From UBA1351 sp964563505 (lineage in GTDB: Bacteria > Bacillota > Clostridia > Lachnospirales > Vallitaleaceae): a stretch of DNA of 64,000 bases. This document shows, piece by piece, positions 42,163 to 49,909 of this stretch. A model generated the notes under the pieces. The model made no database searches, was not told the DNA's origin, and worked only from the letters and a program-made list of their open reading frames with translations. The stretch lies in NCBI GenBank assembly GCA_964563505.1, contig CAZLXW010000005.1, positions 30,490 to 94,489 on the forward strand. Reading direction: 5' to 3'. The translations under genes and the position numbers were made by a program. Numbering within the stretch: position 1 is the stretch's first letter; each line of letters opens with the position of its first letter.

Positions 42163-42570
42163 ATGATGATGCTAAGTATAAAAGATGCTGCTAAAGAGGT
42201 TCAATTAACTCCACATACATTAAGGTATTATGAATCAGAGGGATTGTTGCCCTTTCTCGGACGAGATGAACAAGGACACCGTGTGTTTTCCAAGAAAGAT
42301 ATTGAATGGATTCAGTTCATTTTATGTCTGAGAAATACAGGAATGTCGATTCGTGAGATGAAAAGCTTTGTGAAACTGTATAAAGGTGGCGACGAGACAA
42401 TTCCAGACCGTATGGATATCTTATATGAACACAAGAAACTGATTGAAGAGCAGTTAGAAGAAACAAAATGGTATTTGAGAAACATCAACAATAAAATAGC
42501 GCATTATGAATCCATCAACAAAGATTATCAAAAATCAAAAGAAGAGAGGAAGGCGTTAGTGCATGAATAA
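42163..42570 (+). CDS. MerR-family regulator (AdhR/YraB-like)
   Basis: A 135-residue activator: helix-turn-helix AAKEVQLTPHTLRYYESEGLLPF, wing EQGHRVFSKKDIEW, IQFILCLRNTGMSIREMKSFVKL, then a dimerising coiled coil. No metal-binding cysteines at the C-terminus, as in the aldehyde/electrophile-sensing AdhR subgroup (a single Cys, ILCLRNTGMS, lies at the AdhR position). It overlaps the alcohol dehydrogenase gene by 8 nt and both are read from the MerR-type promoter, so it likely activates its own operon in response to a reactive aldehyde. Confidence 0.9.
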   Translation: MMMLSIKDAAKEVQLTPHTLRYYESEGLLPFLGRDEQGHRVFSKKDIEWIQFILCLRNTGMSIREMKSFVKLYKGGDETIPDRMDILYEHKKLIEEQLEETKWYLRNINNKIAHYESINKDYQKSKEERKALVHE

Positions 42571-43747
42571 TTTTGTATTTAAAAATTCAACAGAACTCGT
42601 TTTTGGAAAAGCAGTTGAAGAACAGGTTGGCGCGTATACAGCCGAGTACGGTTCAAAAGTGCTTTTACATTATGGCGGAGGCAGCATAAAAAGGACCGGT
42701 CTATATGATCGAATCATCAAAAGTCTTCAGAAGAATAAAGTGGATTATGTAGAACTTGGAGGCGTGCAAGCCAATCCTAGATTATCCTTGGTTCAAGAAG
42801 GCATTAAGCTATGTCATGAAGAAAATGTGGACTTTATTTTGGCTGTAGGTGGCGGAAGTGTTATTGATTCAGCAAAAACAATTGCTGTTGGCGCAAAGTA
42901 TGATGGTAATGTATGGGATTGTTTTATCGGTAAAGGGAGTATTACAAATATGCTTCCTTTAGGTGTTGTATTGACAATACCGGCTGCCGGAAGTGAAACC
43001 AGTGATTCAGCAGTTATAACCAATGAAGAAGGCTGGCTAAAACGTCCGATCGGGCATCCGATGATGCGACCGGTGTTTGCCTTATTAAATCCTGAATTAA
43101 CCTATACATTGCCGGACTATCAAACAGCATGTGGTGTTTCAGATATGTTAGCCCATACAATGGAACGTTATTTTACCAATACACCTAATGTGGACTTGAC
43201 TGACCGTCTATGCGAAGCGACGATGCGTAGCATCATTGAGCAAGGTCCTAAAGTATTAGAGAATCCAAAAGATTATGCGGCAAGAGCAGAGATTATGTTA
43301 GCAGGAACCGTTGCCCACAACAACTCCTTAGATATGGGACGTGAAACCGATTGGGCTTCTCATGATATTGAACATGAACTTAGTGGTATTTATGACCTTG
43401 CTCATGGAGCTGGTTTAAGTATTGTTTTCCCAGCGTGGATGAAGTATGTTTATAAGGTGAATAAACCACGTTTTGAACAGTTTGCCTATCGTGTATTTGG
43501 CATTGAGCCTCAATTTGACGGTTCGGATGCAAGCGTTATTAAAGGGATTAAAGCGCTTGAAAACTTTTATGTATCGATGGGACTACCCATTCGATTGGAA
43601 GATGCAGAGATAAGGGACGATCGTTATGAAGAAATGGCGAAAAAAGCGACGAATAATGATACGCGTACGCTAGGTCATTTTAAACCACTTGATTCAAAAG
43701 ACATTCACGAGATTTATAAGCTTTGTGCAATGTCGAAAAAATGGTAG
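42563..43747 (+). CDS. Iron-type alcohol dehydrogenase (YugJ/butanol dehydrogenase-like)
   Basis: A 394-residue NAD(P)-dependent group III alcohol dehydrogenase: NSTELVFGKAVEEQV, LHYGGGSIKRTGLYD, LAVGGGSVIDSAKTIAVGA, TIPAAGSETSDSAVITNEE, metal ligands in GVSDMLAHTMERYF (Asp, His) and DIEHELSG.YDLAHGAGLSIVFPAW (two His). It belongs to the BdhA/YugJ subgroup and differs from the Fe-ADH at 26074. Under the MerR regulator it is likely to reduce toxic aldehydes. Confidence 0.92.
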   Translation: MNNFVFKNSTELVFGKAVEEQVGAYTAEYGSKVLLHYGGGSIKRTGLYDRIIKSLQKNKVDYVELGGVQANPRLSLVQEGIKLCHEENVDFILAVGGGSVIDSAKTIAVGAKYDGNVWDCFIGKGSITNMLPLGVVLTIPAAGSETSDSAVITNEEGWLKRPIGHPMMRPVFALLNPELTYTLPDYQTACGVSDMLAHTMERYFTNTPNVDLTDRLCEATMRSIIEQGPKVLENPKDYAARAEIMLAGTVAHNNSLDMGRETDWASHDIEHELSGIYDLAHGAGLSIVFPAWMKYVYKVNKPRFEQFAYRVFGIEPQFDGSDASVIKGIKALENFYVSMGLPIRLEDAEIRDDRYEEMAKKATNNDTRTLGHFKPLDSKDIHEIYKLCAMSKKW

Positions 43748-43753
43748 AAACTT

Positions 43754-44500
43754 ATGGCGAGTCAATATGAAGATTTTGCATTTGTTTATGATGAATTAAT
43801 GAACGATGTGCCTTATGAACAATGGGTTGAATTTATAGAAACAGTTTTTAGTCAATCCGAGCGAAAGATTCAGCTTGTGACAGAATTGGGCTGCGGAACG
43901 GGGAATATGACTATTCCCCTAGCCCAGTTAGGTTATGAGATGATTGGGATTGATTGTTCTGAAAACATGCTGATGGTGAGTCGAGAAAAAGCCGAAGATG
44001 GGGGTGTGAGTCCCTTGTTTTTATTACAAGATATGACGTCTTTTGAGTTGTATGGCACCGTTGATGCAATCATCGCATCATGTGATAGTTTGAATTATCT
44101 GGATTCAATAGAAAAATTGCAAAAAGTTTTTTCTTTGGTGCACAATTATCTGGAGGATGAGGGTGTTTTTATTTTTGACGTGAATACACAATATCGTTTT
44201 GAAAAAGTATATGGTAATCAAACCTTTACCTATCGTGACGATGACCTTGCATATATTTGGGAAAATACCTATGATGAAAACAAAAAAGCCAATACATATG
44301 ATATTAGCTTTTTTGTTTTAGATGAAGAAAATAGTTTTCAGCGCTTTGATGAACACCATAAGGAGTATGCATATTCACAATCATTAATCGAAAAGTTGCT
44401 ACAAGAAGAAAAGCTAACACTGATAGGTGTTTATGATAATTATAGTTGGAAGCAGGTCAATGACCATACGGAGCGATTAACATTTATAGTGAAAAAATAG
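43754..44500 (+). CDS. Class I SAM-dependent methyltransferase
   Basis: A 248-residue methyltransferase. SAM-binding motif I is VTELGCGTGNMTIPLA, followed by MIGIDCSENMLMVSREKA and DAIIASCDSLNYL. The sequence resembles the YqeM/ubiE-like group near comE or hslO in other Bacillota. Substrate unknown. It is 6 bp after the alcohol dehydrogenase and 13 bp before hslO, so it bridges the two transcriptionally. Confidence 0.88.
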   Translation: MASQYEDFAFVYDELMNDVPYEQWVEFIETVFSQSERKIQLVTELGCGTGNMTIPLAQLGYEMIGIDCSENMLMVSREKAEDGGVSPLFLLQDMTSFELYGTVDAIIASCDSLNYLDSIEKLQKVFSLVHNYLEDEGVFIFDVNTQYRFEKVYGNQTFTYRDDDLAYIWENTYDENKKANTYDISFFVLDEENSFQRFDEHHKEYAYSQSLIEKLLQEEKLTLIGVYDNYSWKQVNDHTERLTFIVKK

Positions 44501-44513
44501 AAAAGAGAATATT

Positions 44514-45377
44514 ATGGATAAGTTATTGAGAGCAACAACAAAAAATGGAGAAATACGCGCTTTTGCAGCGAACACAAAAGAACTGGTTAATGTCGCAAGA
44601 AACTATCATCAAACAACACCTGTGGCAAGTGCAGCACTTGGCCGATTATTAACAGCCGGTGTTATGATGGGGTCTATGTTAAAAGGAGAACAAGAACTGT
44701 TAACTTTAAATATAAAAGGTGATGGACCGATGGGCGGTGTTTTGGTAACGGCTAACGGAGCAGGACAAGTGAAAGGTTACGTAAATAATCCGCTTGTTGA
44801 TTTACCTTTGAAAGTCAATGGAAAACTTGATGTATCGGGCGCTATTGGGGCAGGGAATCTAACTGTGATCAAAGATCTTGGTATGAAAGAACCTTATGTT
44901 GGACAAGTGGAGTTAGTTTCCGGTGAGATTGCCGAAGATATCACATATTACTATGCAAGCTCAGAGCAAACGCCTTCTGTCGTGGCCTTAGGTGTCTTAG
45001 TGGACATAGATTATTCTATTAGGCAAAGTGGAGGTTTTATTATTCAATTGCTTCCTCAAGCAAAGGAAGAAACCATAGAACAATTAGAAAAAAATATACA
45101 AGAGTTACCAAGTGTAACGCAAATGTATGAAAGTGGACTTGATGAAGAAGGCATATTAAAAAAAGTCTTAGAAGGCTTTGAGGTTCTTGTTCACGACATA
45201 TCAACTCCAAAGTATTATTGTAATTGTAGTCGAGAGCGTGTAGAAAAAGCATTGATTACAATTGGCAAAGATGAATTGGATTCAATGATTCAAGATGGAC
45301 AACCCATTGAAATGAACTGTCATTTTTGTGATAAAAAATATATTTTTGAAATGGAAGATTTGAAAAAGTTGATTTAA
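44514..45377 (+). CDS. hslO: Hsp33 redox-regulated chaperone
   Basis: A 287-residue cytosolic holdase activated by oxidation. N-terminal ATTKNGEIRAFAANTKELV and ALGRLLTAGVMMGSMLKGEQ, middle VRQSGGFIIQLLPQA-like IRQSGGFIIQLLPQAKEE, and the C-terminal zinc switch CNCSRERV...CHFCDKKY (CxC and CxxC), all intact. Length is normal. It fits with catalase and other oxidative-stress genes in the window. Confidence 0.95.
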   Translation: MDKLLRATTKNGEIRAFAANTKELVNVARNYHQTTPVASAALGRLLTAGVMMGSMLKGEQELLTLNIKGDGPMGGVLVTANGAGQVKGYVNNPLVDLPLKVNGKLDVSGAIGAGNLTVIKDLGMKEPYVGQVELVSGEIAEDITYYYASSEQTPSVVALGVLVDIDYSIRQSGGFIIQLLPQAKEETIEQLEKNIQELPSVTQMYESGLDEEGILKKVLEGFEVLVHDISTPKYYCNCSRERVEKALITIGKDELDSMIQDGQPIEMNCHFCDKKYIFEMEDLKKLI

Positions 45378-45438
45378 ACAAACATTTTCCCAGGAGTCAC
45401 CAAAAAGAGAACTACAAAAAAGTGAAAGGAAGATTATG

Positions 45439-45651
45439 ATGAAAAAACTTACAATTGAAGGAATGACATGTATGCATTGTGTTGGACGTGTAGAAGAGGC
45501 GTTGAAGAATGTTGATGGTGTATCAAGCGTTATGGTTGATCTTGAATCAAAGACAGCGGTTATCAATGTGGATACATCTGTTGATGAAAAGGTTTTATCC
45601 GATGTAGTAACAGAAGCTGGCTATACGGTGACTGCTGTTTCAGGAGTCTAA
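45439..45651 (+). CDS. CopZ-like heavy-metal (copper) chaperone
   Basis: A 70-residue HMA-domain protein, KLTIEGMTCMHCVGRVEEALKNVDGV, with the metal-binding MTCMHC motif and the typical ferredoxin-like length. It would bind Cu(I) and pass it to a P-type ATPase, which is not in the window. ATG 45439 is used (AAAGGA upstream); ATG 45436 is also possible. It is followed 2 bp later by a CsoR-like gene. Confidence 0.9.
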   Translation: MKKLTIEGMTCMHCVGRVEEALKNVDGVSSVMVDLESKTAVINVDTSVDEKVLSDVVTEAGYTVTAVSGV

Positions 45652-45653
45652 CT

Positions 45654-45851
45654 ATGATTGAAAAGAATCGCTATTGCATTGATATTGCCAACCAAATCTT
45701 GGCAGTGAATGGGTTGCTAAAGCGAGCAAATCTGGAAATACTCAAACAACACATTAATCACTGTATTAAAGAAACGTTTGAAGAAAATTCCGGTGAAGAC
45801 AAAGTTGATGAAGTTATTAAAGTTATGGGACGGTTAATCGACACAAAATAG
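45654..45851 (+). CDS. Shortened CsoR/DUF156-like metal-responsive protein
   Basis: A 65-residue protein equivalent to helices 2-3 of CsoR (DUF156): RYCIDIANQILAVNGLLKRANLEILKQHINHCIKETF. The Cu(I)-ligand set is present (Cys of RYC, His and Cys of HINHC). The N-terminal Arg-rich helix of the family (LKRRLRRIEGQVRGI type), which contributes most of the DNA contact, is missing, and no such frame exists upstream because the copZ stop is 2 bp away. AGGAG 8 bp upstream supports this start, so the short form seems genuine. Possible roles are a copper-binding partner of CopZ or a regulator with altered DNA binding. Confidence 0.75.
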   Translation: MIEKNRYCIDIANQILAVNGLLKRANLEILKQHINHCIKETFEENSGEDKVDEVIKVMGRLIDTK

Positions 45852-45957
45852 AGAATTATAGTATTTTCAGATTTTTGAATTGATAGTACAATTACTGCGC
45901 TATCGCCAAAAATTCCGACAATTTGATAAAAAACTTTGGAAACATCTGATAATACTC

Positions 45958-45986
45958 TTGATTTTTATTAAGGTCGGGTGTATAAT
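45958..45986 (+). promoter_or_regulatory. Promoter of the structured RNA unit
   Basis: TTGATT (45958-45963), 17 bp, TATAAT (45981-45986). Predicted start near 45993. Confidence 0.75.
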
Positions 45987-46072
45987 GTAATCAAAGGTTG
46001 AATCCGGATTCACCTTATAAAACTCATAAATCGTAAGCTTACACATGTTTGTTGACAAAAGGAGTGGTAGAT

Positions 46073-46120
46073 ATGATTGATATGCTCCAAATGGTAGGGT
46101 TTATACGAGCAGTAAGATAA
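46073..46120 (+). CDS. Possible 15-residue peptide inside the RNA unit
   Basis: MIDMLQMVGFIRAVR, preceded by AAAAGGAG with 8-bp spacing, an ideal ribosome site. The stop codon at 46118-46120 lies directly before the first helix of the structured region. It may be a translated leader or small peptide, or the ribosome site may be coincidental within a noncoding RNA. No homologue known to me. Confidence 0.35.
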   Translation: MIDMLQMVGFIRAVR

Positions 46121-46351
46121 GGCCCCGATTAGTAAATAGGGGCGTGTAACAACATATGTTTATCAATGGGCGTAAAGAAGTCGTTGATAATAGGTGGATA
46201 TGTATGACACGTAGTTATTGAATTGAGTTTATGGTGGTCACAACTAACACCTAAGCAATCACATGTGTTGTGAGTTCGAATTATTAATTTAGGCGGTCGA
46301 AGATAAAGGCCGAACAAGTAAACAATTATGATGGAAAATTATATAAGTAGT

Positions 46352-46387
46352 ACTAAAAGAGGCCGAGATTACTCGGTCTCTTTTAGT
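46352..46387 (+). terminator. Terminator of the structured RNA unit
   Basis: ACTAAAAGAGGCCGAG (46352-46367), loop ATTA, CTCGGTCTCTTTTAGT (46372-46387): a 16-bp stem with one G-U pair and a T4 run within the descending arm. Confidence 0.8.
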
Positions 46388-46421
46388 GTGCGAAATGAAG
46401 GAATTATGGTATAATCATCAT

Positions 46422-47546
46422 ATGAAAAAAATAGAAATTGTAAAAAAAATAGATCAAAAATTTACCAAGACACTTGTTGATTGGTATAACCAAGAGAGGC
46501 GTATTCTTCCGTGGAGAGAGACAGAAGATCCGTATCATATTTTAGTCTCAGAGATTATGCTTCAGCAAACACAAGTAAATACAGTAATTCCCTATTATTT
46601 GAGATTTTTAGATGAGTTGCCGACACTTGAGTCGCTAGCGAAGGCTTCAGATGAGCAACTACATCGTCTCTGGGAAGGCCTCGGTTATTATTCCCGCGTA
46701 TTTCGATTACGACAATTTGCAGTTGAAGTTCAGGCGAAATATAATGGAAAGATTCCCAATGAAAAAGCACAACTTATTGCATTGCCCGGGATTGGACCCT
46801 ATACGTGCGGCGCAATATTAAGCTTTGCTTTTCATATTAAAGAACCCGCCATTGATGGTAATGTAAAACGGGTGTTGGCGCGCTTAACGAACGAGGTACG
46901 AGATGTTTCAAAAGTGGCGACTTTGCGTTCAATGGAAGAAACTGTTCGAACATTAATGCCTGAAGACCCTTATGGGTTTAATCAAGGTCTTATTGAATTA
47001 GGTGCAACCTATTGTCGACCCCGACAACCCAGGTGCCAAGAGTGCCCAGTTCGTAGTTTTTGCAAAGGTTATGCGAGTGGTCATGCTGAAAAACTCCCCA
47101 ATAAGCCAAAGAAGAAAAAGCAAAAAGAAGTATCCCTTCCTGTGTTTGTGGTTCACCAAGATCAGGAGATGCTCTTTGTTAAGCGGGCTTCTGAAGGACT
47201 TCTTGCTTCCCTTTGGGGATTTCCAATTATTGAAGAGGACTTTGTTGGAGATATAGAATCAGAGGTGAATGTATTCCTTCAAGACCGACGTGTTGAAGAT
47301 TACATGGATGAACAATTTGGTATAAGACTTCAGCCGACATCCGTCAAACGAATTGGACCCATAAAACATGTTTTTTCCCATGTGATTTGGAATATGCATC
47401 TATTTCTTATTGAAGATCCGAATTTTTGGAATCGAGTAGAATCGATTGAATCACCGGAAATAATTAAGTCGATTGATCAAGACATTTCTTTACCAACAGC
47501 ATTTAAAAAATGTATTGAATTCATTCATGAAAAGGAGCTTATATGA
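46422..47546 (+). CDS. mutY: A/G-specific adenine DNA glycosylase
   Basis: Removes adenine mispaired with 8-oxoguanine. The 374 residues show ILPWRETEDPYHILVSEIMLQQTQV, helix-hairpin-helix LPGIGPYTCGAIL with catalytic Asp in AIDGNVKRVLAR, and the 4Fe-4S cluster CRPRQPRCQECPVRSFC (C-x6-C-x2-C-x5-C), then a Nudix-like 8-oxoG-recognition domain (SLPVFVVHQDQEMLFVKRA; LWGFPIIEED). The start is placed at ATG 46422. An extended -10 (TGGTATAAT) ends at 46415, so the transcript is probably leaderless; earlier in-frame starts at 46386 or 46395 lie before or in the promoter. It overlaps the next gene by 4 nt. Confidence 0.93.
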   Translation: MKKIEIVKKIDQKFTKTLVDWYNQERRILPWRETEDPYHILVSEIMLQQTQVNTVIPYYLRFLDELPTLESLAKASDEQLHRLWEGLGYYSRVFRLRQFAVEVQAKYNGKIPNEKAQLIALPGIGPYTCGAILSFAFHIKEPAIDGNVKRVLARLTNEVRDVSKVATLRSMEETVRTLMPEDPYGFNQGLIELGATYCRPRQPRCQECPVRSFCKGYASGHAEKLPNKPKKKKQKEVSLPVFVVHQDQEMLFVKRASEGLLASLWGFPIIEEDFVGDIESEVNVFLQDRRVEDYMDEQFGIRLQPTSVKRIGPIKHVFSHVIWNMHLFLIEDPNFWNRVESIESPEIIKSIDQDISLPTAFKKCIEFIHEKELI

Positions 47547-48973
47547 AAAAATATGATGTTGTTATTATTGGAGCAGGCGTCATTGGATGTGCAATCGCAC
47601 GAGAGCTTAGTCGTTATCAAGTGAATATTGCGGTCCTTGAAAAGGAAAATGATGTGAGTTGCGGTGCATCAAAGGCAAATAGCGGCATTGTGCATGGAGG
47701 CTTCGATGCGAAAGCAGGAACGAGAAAAGGATATTTTTCACGCCGTGGCAATCGAATGTATGCAAAGCTTGATGAAGAGTTACATTTTGGATACTCAGAA
47801 TGCGGATCCTTGGTTTTGGCATATAATGAAGAGGATTACCAAAAATTATTAGAGTTAAAAGCTAATGGTGAGAAAAATGGTGTAGATGATTTGCAGATTT
47901 TAAATCGTGAAGAAGTGATAGCAATGGAACCGCATGTTTCTGAAGATGTAAAGTATGCATTATATTGTCCTTCATCTGGAATAACATCACCATACGAGTT
48001 AACAATTGCGCTCTGTGATAATGCAATACAAAATGGTGTCGACGTTTTTTTGAAGACGGAAGTATTAGACATTGAGATGGAAAAAAACAGAGAGTATGAA
48101 TTTAAAATAGTTACAAAAGAGGAAACCTATCAAGCCGATTATATTGTCAATGCGGCAGGTGTTTTTAGTGACCGCATTGCAAAAATGGTTGATATTGATG
48201 ATTTTTATATTATTCCCAGAAAAGGTGAATATATTCTTTTAGATAAAAAGCAAGGACATTTGGCTCAACATGTTTTGTTTCAAACACCTTCCCATAAGGG
48301 AAAAGGTATTTTGGTTACCCCAACCTATCATGGAAATCTCATGTTAGGACCAAATGCTCAAGAAGTAGATTCACGAGATGAAATAGGAACGAATGAAGAC
48401 GTGTTAAAATATATTGTAGATACAGCAAGACATTCAGTTCCGGATTTTGACATGCGTTTTATGTTAACATCATTTGCAGGGCTTCGGGCGACGAGTTCAA
48501 TTCATGATTTCATTGTCGGACGAAGTCGTGTGCCTGGATTTATTCAGGCTGCAGGAATCGAATCACCTGGGCTGACGTCGGCGCCGGCAATTGCGGAATA
48601 TATAGGGGATGAGTTGAGTTTGTCCGGACTTGAACTCACTAAAGATTTGAATTTTAATCCGAACCGACCGCCGATTATACAAAAGCAGGAAGAAGACATT
48701 ATTTGCCTTTGTGAGCGAGTCTCAAAAAATGAGATTGTTGATGCCTTAAGTCGGGGGCTATACATTGATCATATCGATGGTATTAAGCGACGAACCAGAG
48801 CAACAATGGGATCATGTCAAGGTCATCGATGTCGAGAAAAAGTGGCTGGAATTATTGCTGAGTATCATGGTATTGACAAAGAAGCGGTTACTCTTCGTGG
48901 AAAAGATTCTTTTGAACTTCCTCCAAGAGAAAATCGGATGTTTTGGAAAAAATTAAATCAAAGTGAGGATTAA
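47543..48973 (+). CDS. GlpA-like FAD-dependent oxidoreductase with BFD-type [2Fe-2S] domain
   Basis: A 476-residue flavoprotein: FAD motif YDVVIIGAGVIGCAIARELS, a DAO-type fold (SKANSGIVHGGFDAKAGT; PRKGEYILLDK; LRATSSIHDFIVGRS; AAGIESPGLTSAPAIAEYI), and a C-terminal Fer2-BFD domain with CLCERVSKNEIVDAL...GSCQGHRC. This matches the anaerobic glycerol-3-phosphate dehydrogenase GlpA-like group in Clostridia, usually followed by a pyridine-nucleotide oxidoreductase and a small DUF1667 protein; those partners are absent here, where a transporter follows. Substrate therefore uncertain. Confidence 0.88.
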   Translation: MKKYDVVIIGAGVIGCAIARELSRYQVNIAVLEKENDVSCGASKANSGIVHGGFDAKAGTRKGYFSRRGNRMYAKLDEELHFGYSECGSLVLAYNEEDYQKLLELKANGEKNGVDDLQILNREEVIAMEPHVSEDVKYALYCPSSGITSPYELTIALCDNAIQNGVDVFLKTEVLDIEMEKNREYEFKIVTKEETYQADYIVNAAGVFSDRIAKMVDIDDFYIIPRKGEYILLDKKQGHLAQHVLFQTPSHKGKGILVTPTYHGNLMLGPNAQEVDSRDEIGTNEDVLKYIVDTARHSVPDFDMRFMLTSFAGLRATSSIHDFIVGRSRVPGFIQAAGIESPGLTSAPAIAEYIGDELSLSGLELTKDLNFNPNRPPIIQKQEEDIICLCERVSKNEIVDALSRGLYIDHIDGIKRRTRATMGSCQGHRCREKVAGIIAEYHGIDKEAVTLRGKDSFELPPRENRMFWKKLNQSED

Positions 48974-48976
48974 TTC

Positions 48977-49894
48977 ATGAAAAATAAATTAGGACATCTT
49001 TTGGCAGCGTTTGTTGCGTTCGTGTGGGGAGTCACCTTCGTATCCAGTAAAATTCTCTTAGATGACTATTCGCCTTTAGAAATTATGTATATGCGTTTTG
49101 TGCTTGCTTATGTAGGTTTGTGGATCATTCGTCCAAAACATCACCGAGTTAGAAGTATTCGAGAAGAATCCATTTTTTTCATAGCGGGAGTAACGGGAGT
49201 ATTTGGGTATTTTATGTTAGAAAATTCGGCAATGATTTATACTTCGGTTTCAAATACTGGCTTGATTCTTGCAGCGGCGCCTCTATTTGTTTCGATTATT
49301 TTGCATGTATTTAAGCAAGATGAGCGATTTGAACTTAAAATACTCATCGGTTTTATTCTTGCTATGTTTGGCGTTGGAATTATTGTTTTTAATGGACAAG
49401 TTGTCCTAAAACTTAATGGATTTGGTGACTTCTTGGCGATAATGGCTGCTGTCATCTGGGGGTTTTACTCGCTGGCATTGAAGCAGATGGATCGAACAAT
49501 TTCTTCGATTATCATTACGCGACGGACATTTTTTTATGGAATTATGGTAGCAACTCCCTTCGTTTTTGCCTTAGAAGGTGGAATCGACTTCGCTCCTTTA
49601 TTTGAAGGTAACGGATGGATGCATATTGTTTTCTTGGGAATTGTTGCTTCAGGTATTTGTTATGTTTTTTGGAACTTGTCGATACGCCTTATCGGAGCGG
49701 TTAAGACGAGTAATTATATATATTTGATGCCCTTATATACCATGGCGGCATCGGCTATTGTTTTAAAGGAAGCGATTACGCCATTAATGTATGTCGGATG
49801 TGGTTTGATTCTTTGCGGTGTCTATATTTCGGAGAGAGGATGGACCATTCCGGGTAGAAAAAAACTTCCGGAGATTATTCCTGAATCAGAATAA
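48977..49894 (+). CDS. EamA/DMT-family transporter
   Basis: A 305-residue membrane protein with ten helices in two EamA repeats (LAAFVAFVWGVTFVSSKILLD; and FLAIMAAVIWGFYSLALKQMD). Drug/metabolite transporters of this family export amino acids, purines or other metabolites; the substrate cannot be read. It is 3 bp after the oxidoreductase and 15 bp before the photolyase, so part of the same run of genes starting at mutY. Confidence 0.88.
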   Translation: MKNKLGHLLAAFVAFVWGVTFVSSKILLDDYSPLEIMYMRFVLAYVGLWIIRPKHHRVRSIREESIFFIAGVTGVFGYFMLENSAMIYTSVSNTGLILAAAPLFVSIILHVFKQDERFELKILIGFILAMFGVGIIVFNGQVVLKLNGFGDFLAIMAAVIWGFYSLALKQMDRTISSIIITRRTFFYGIMVATPFVFALEGGIDFAPLFEGNGWMHIVFLGIVASGICYVFWNLSIRLIGAVKTSNYIYLMPLYTMAASAIVLKEAITPLMYVGCGLILCGVYISERGWTIPGRKKLPEIIPESE

Positions 49895-49909
49895 GGAGGG
49901 CAAAGTATT

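Larger units (their letters stand above)
45993..46387 (+). ncRNA. Candidate structured noncoding RNA, about 390 nt, unidentified
   Basis: A gene-free stretch bounded by a good promoter and a strong terminator. From about 46120 it folds by eye into nested helices: GCCCC...GGGGC (near 46123-46144); a long arm in which CGTGT (46144-46148), ACATAT and TTATCAA pair in register with TTGATAA, ATATGT and ACACG (to about 46210); TCACAAC against GTTGTGA (about 46237-46271); and GTTCG against CGAAC (about 46272-46317) enclosing GGC/GCC pairs. The 5' part (45993-46070) contains the palindrome GAATCCGGATTC. I cannot name the family; raiA-type RNA is one class to test. It could instead be a long leader of mutY, but the terminator argues against this. 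Confidence 0.6.

Noticed and set aside
46129..46317. A 62-codon minus-strand ORF in the structured RNA region
   Set aside because: Its His/Thr/Cys-rich composition looks random, and the region is better explained as paired RNA on the plus strand.
45852..46421. A decayed insertion sequence or transposon end in the mutY upstream gap
   Set aside because: No transposase fragment, terminal inverted repeat or target duplication could be found; helices and promoter/terminator fit an RNA gene better.
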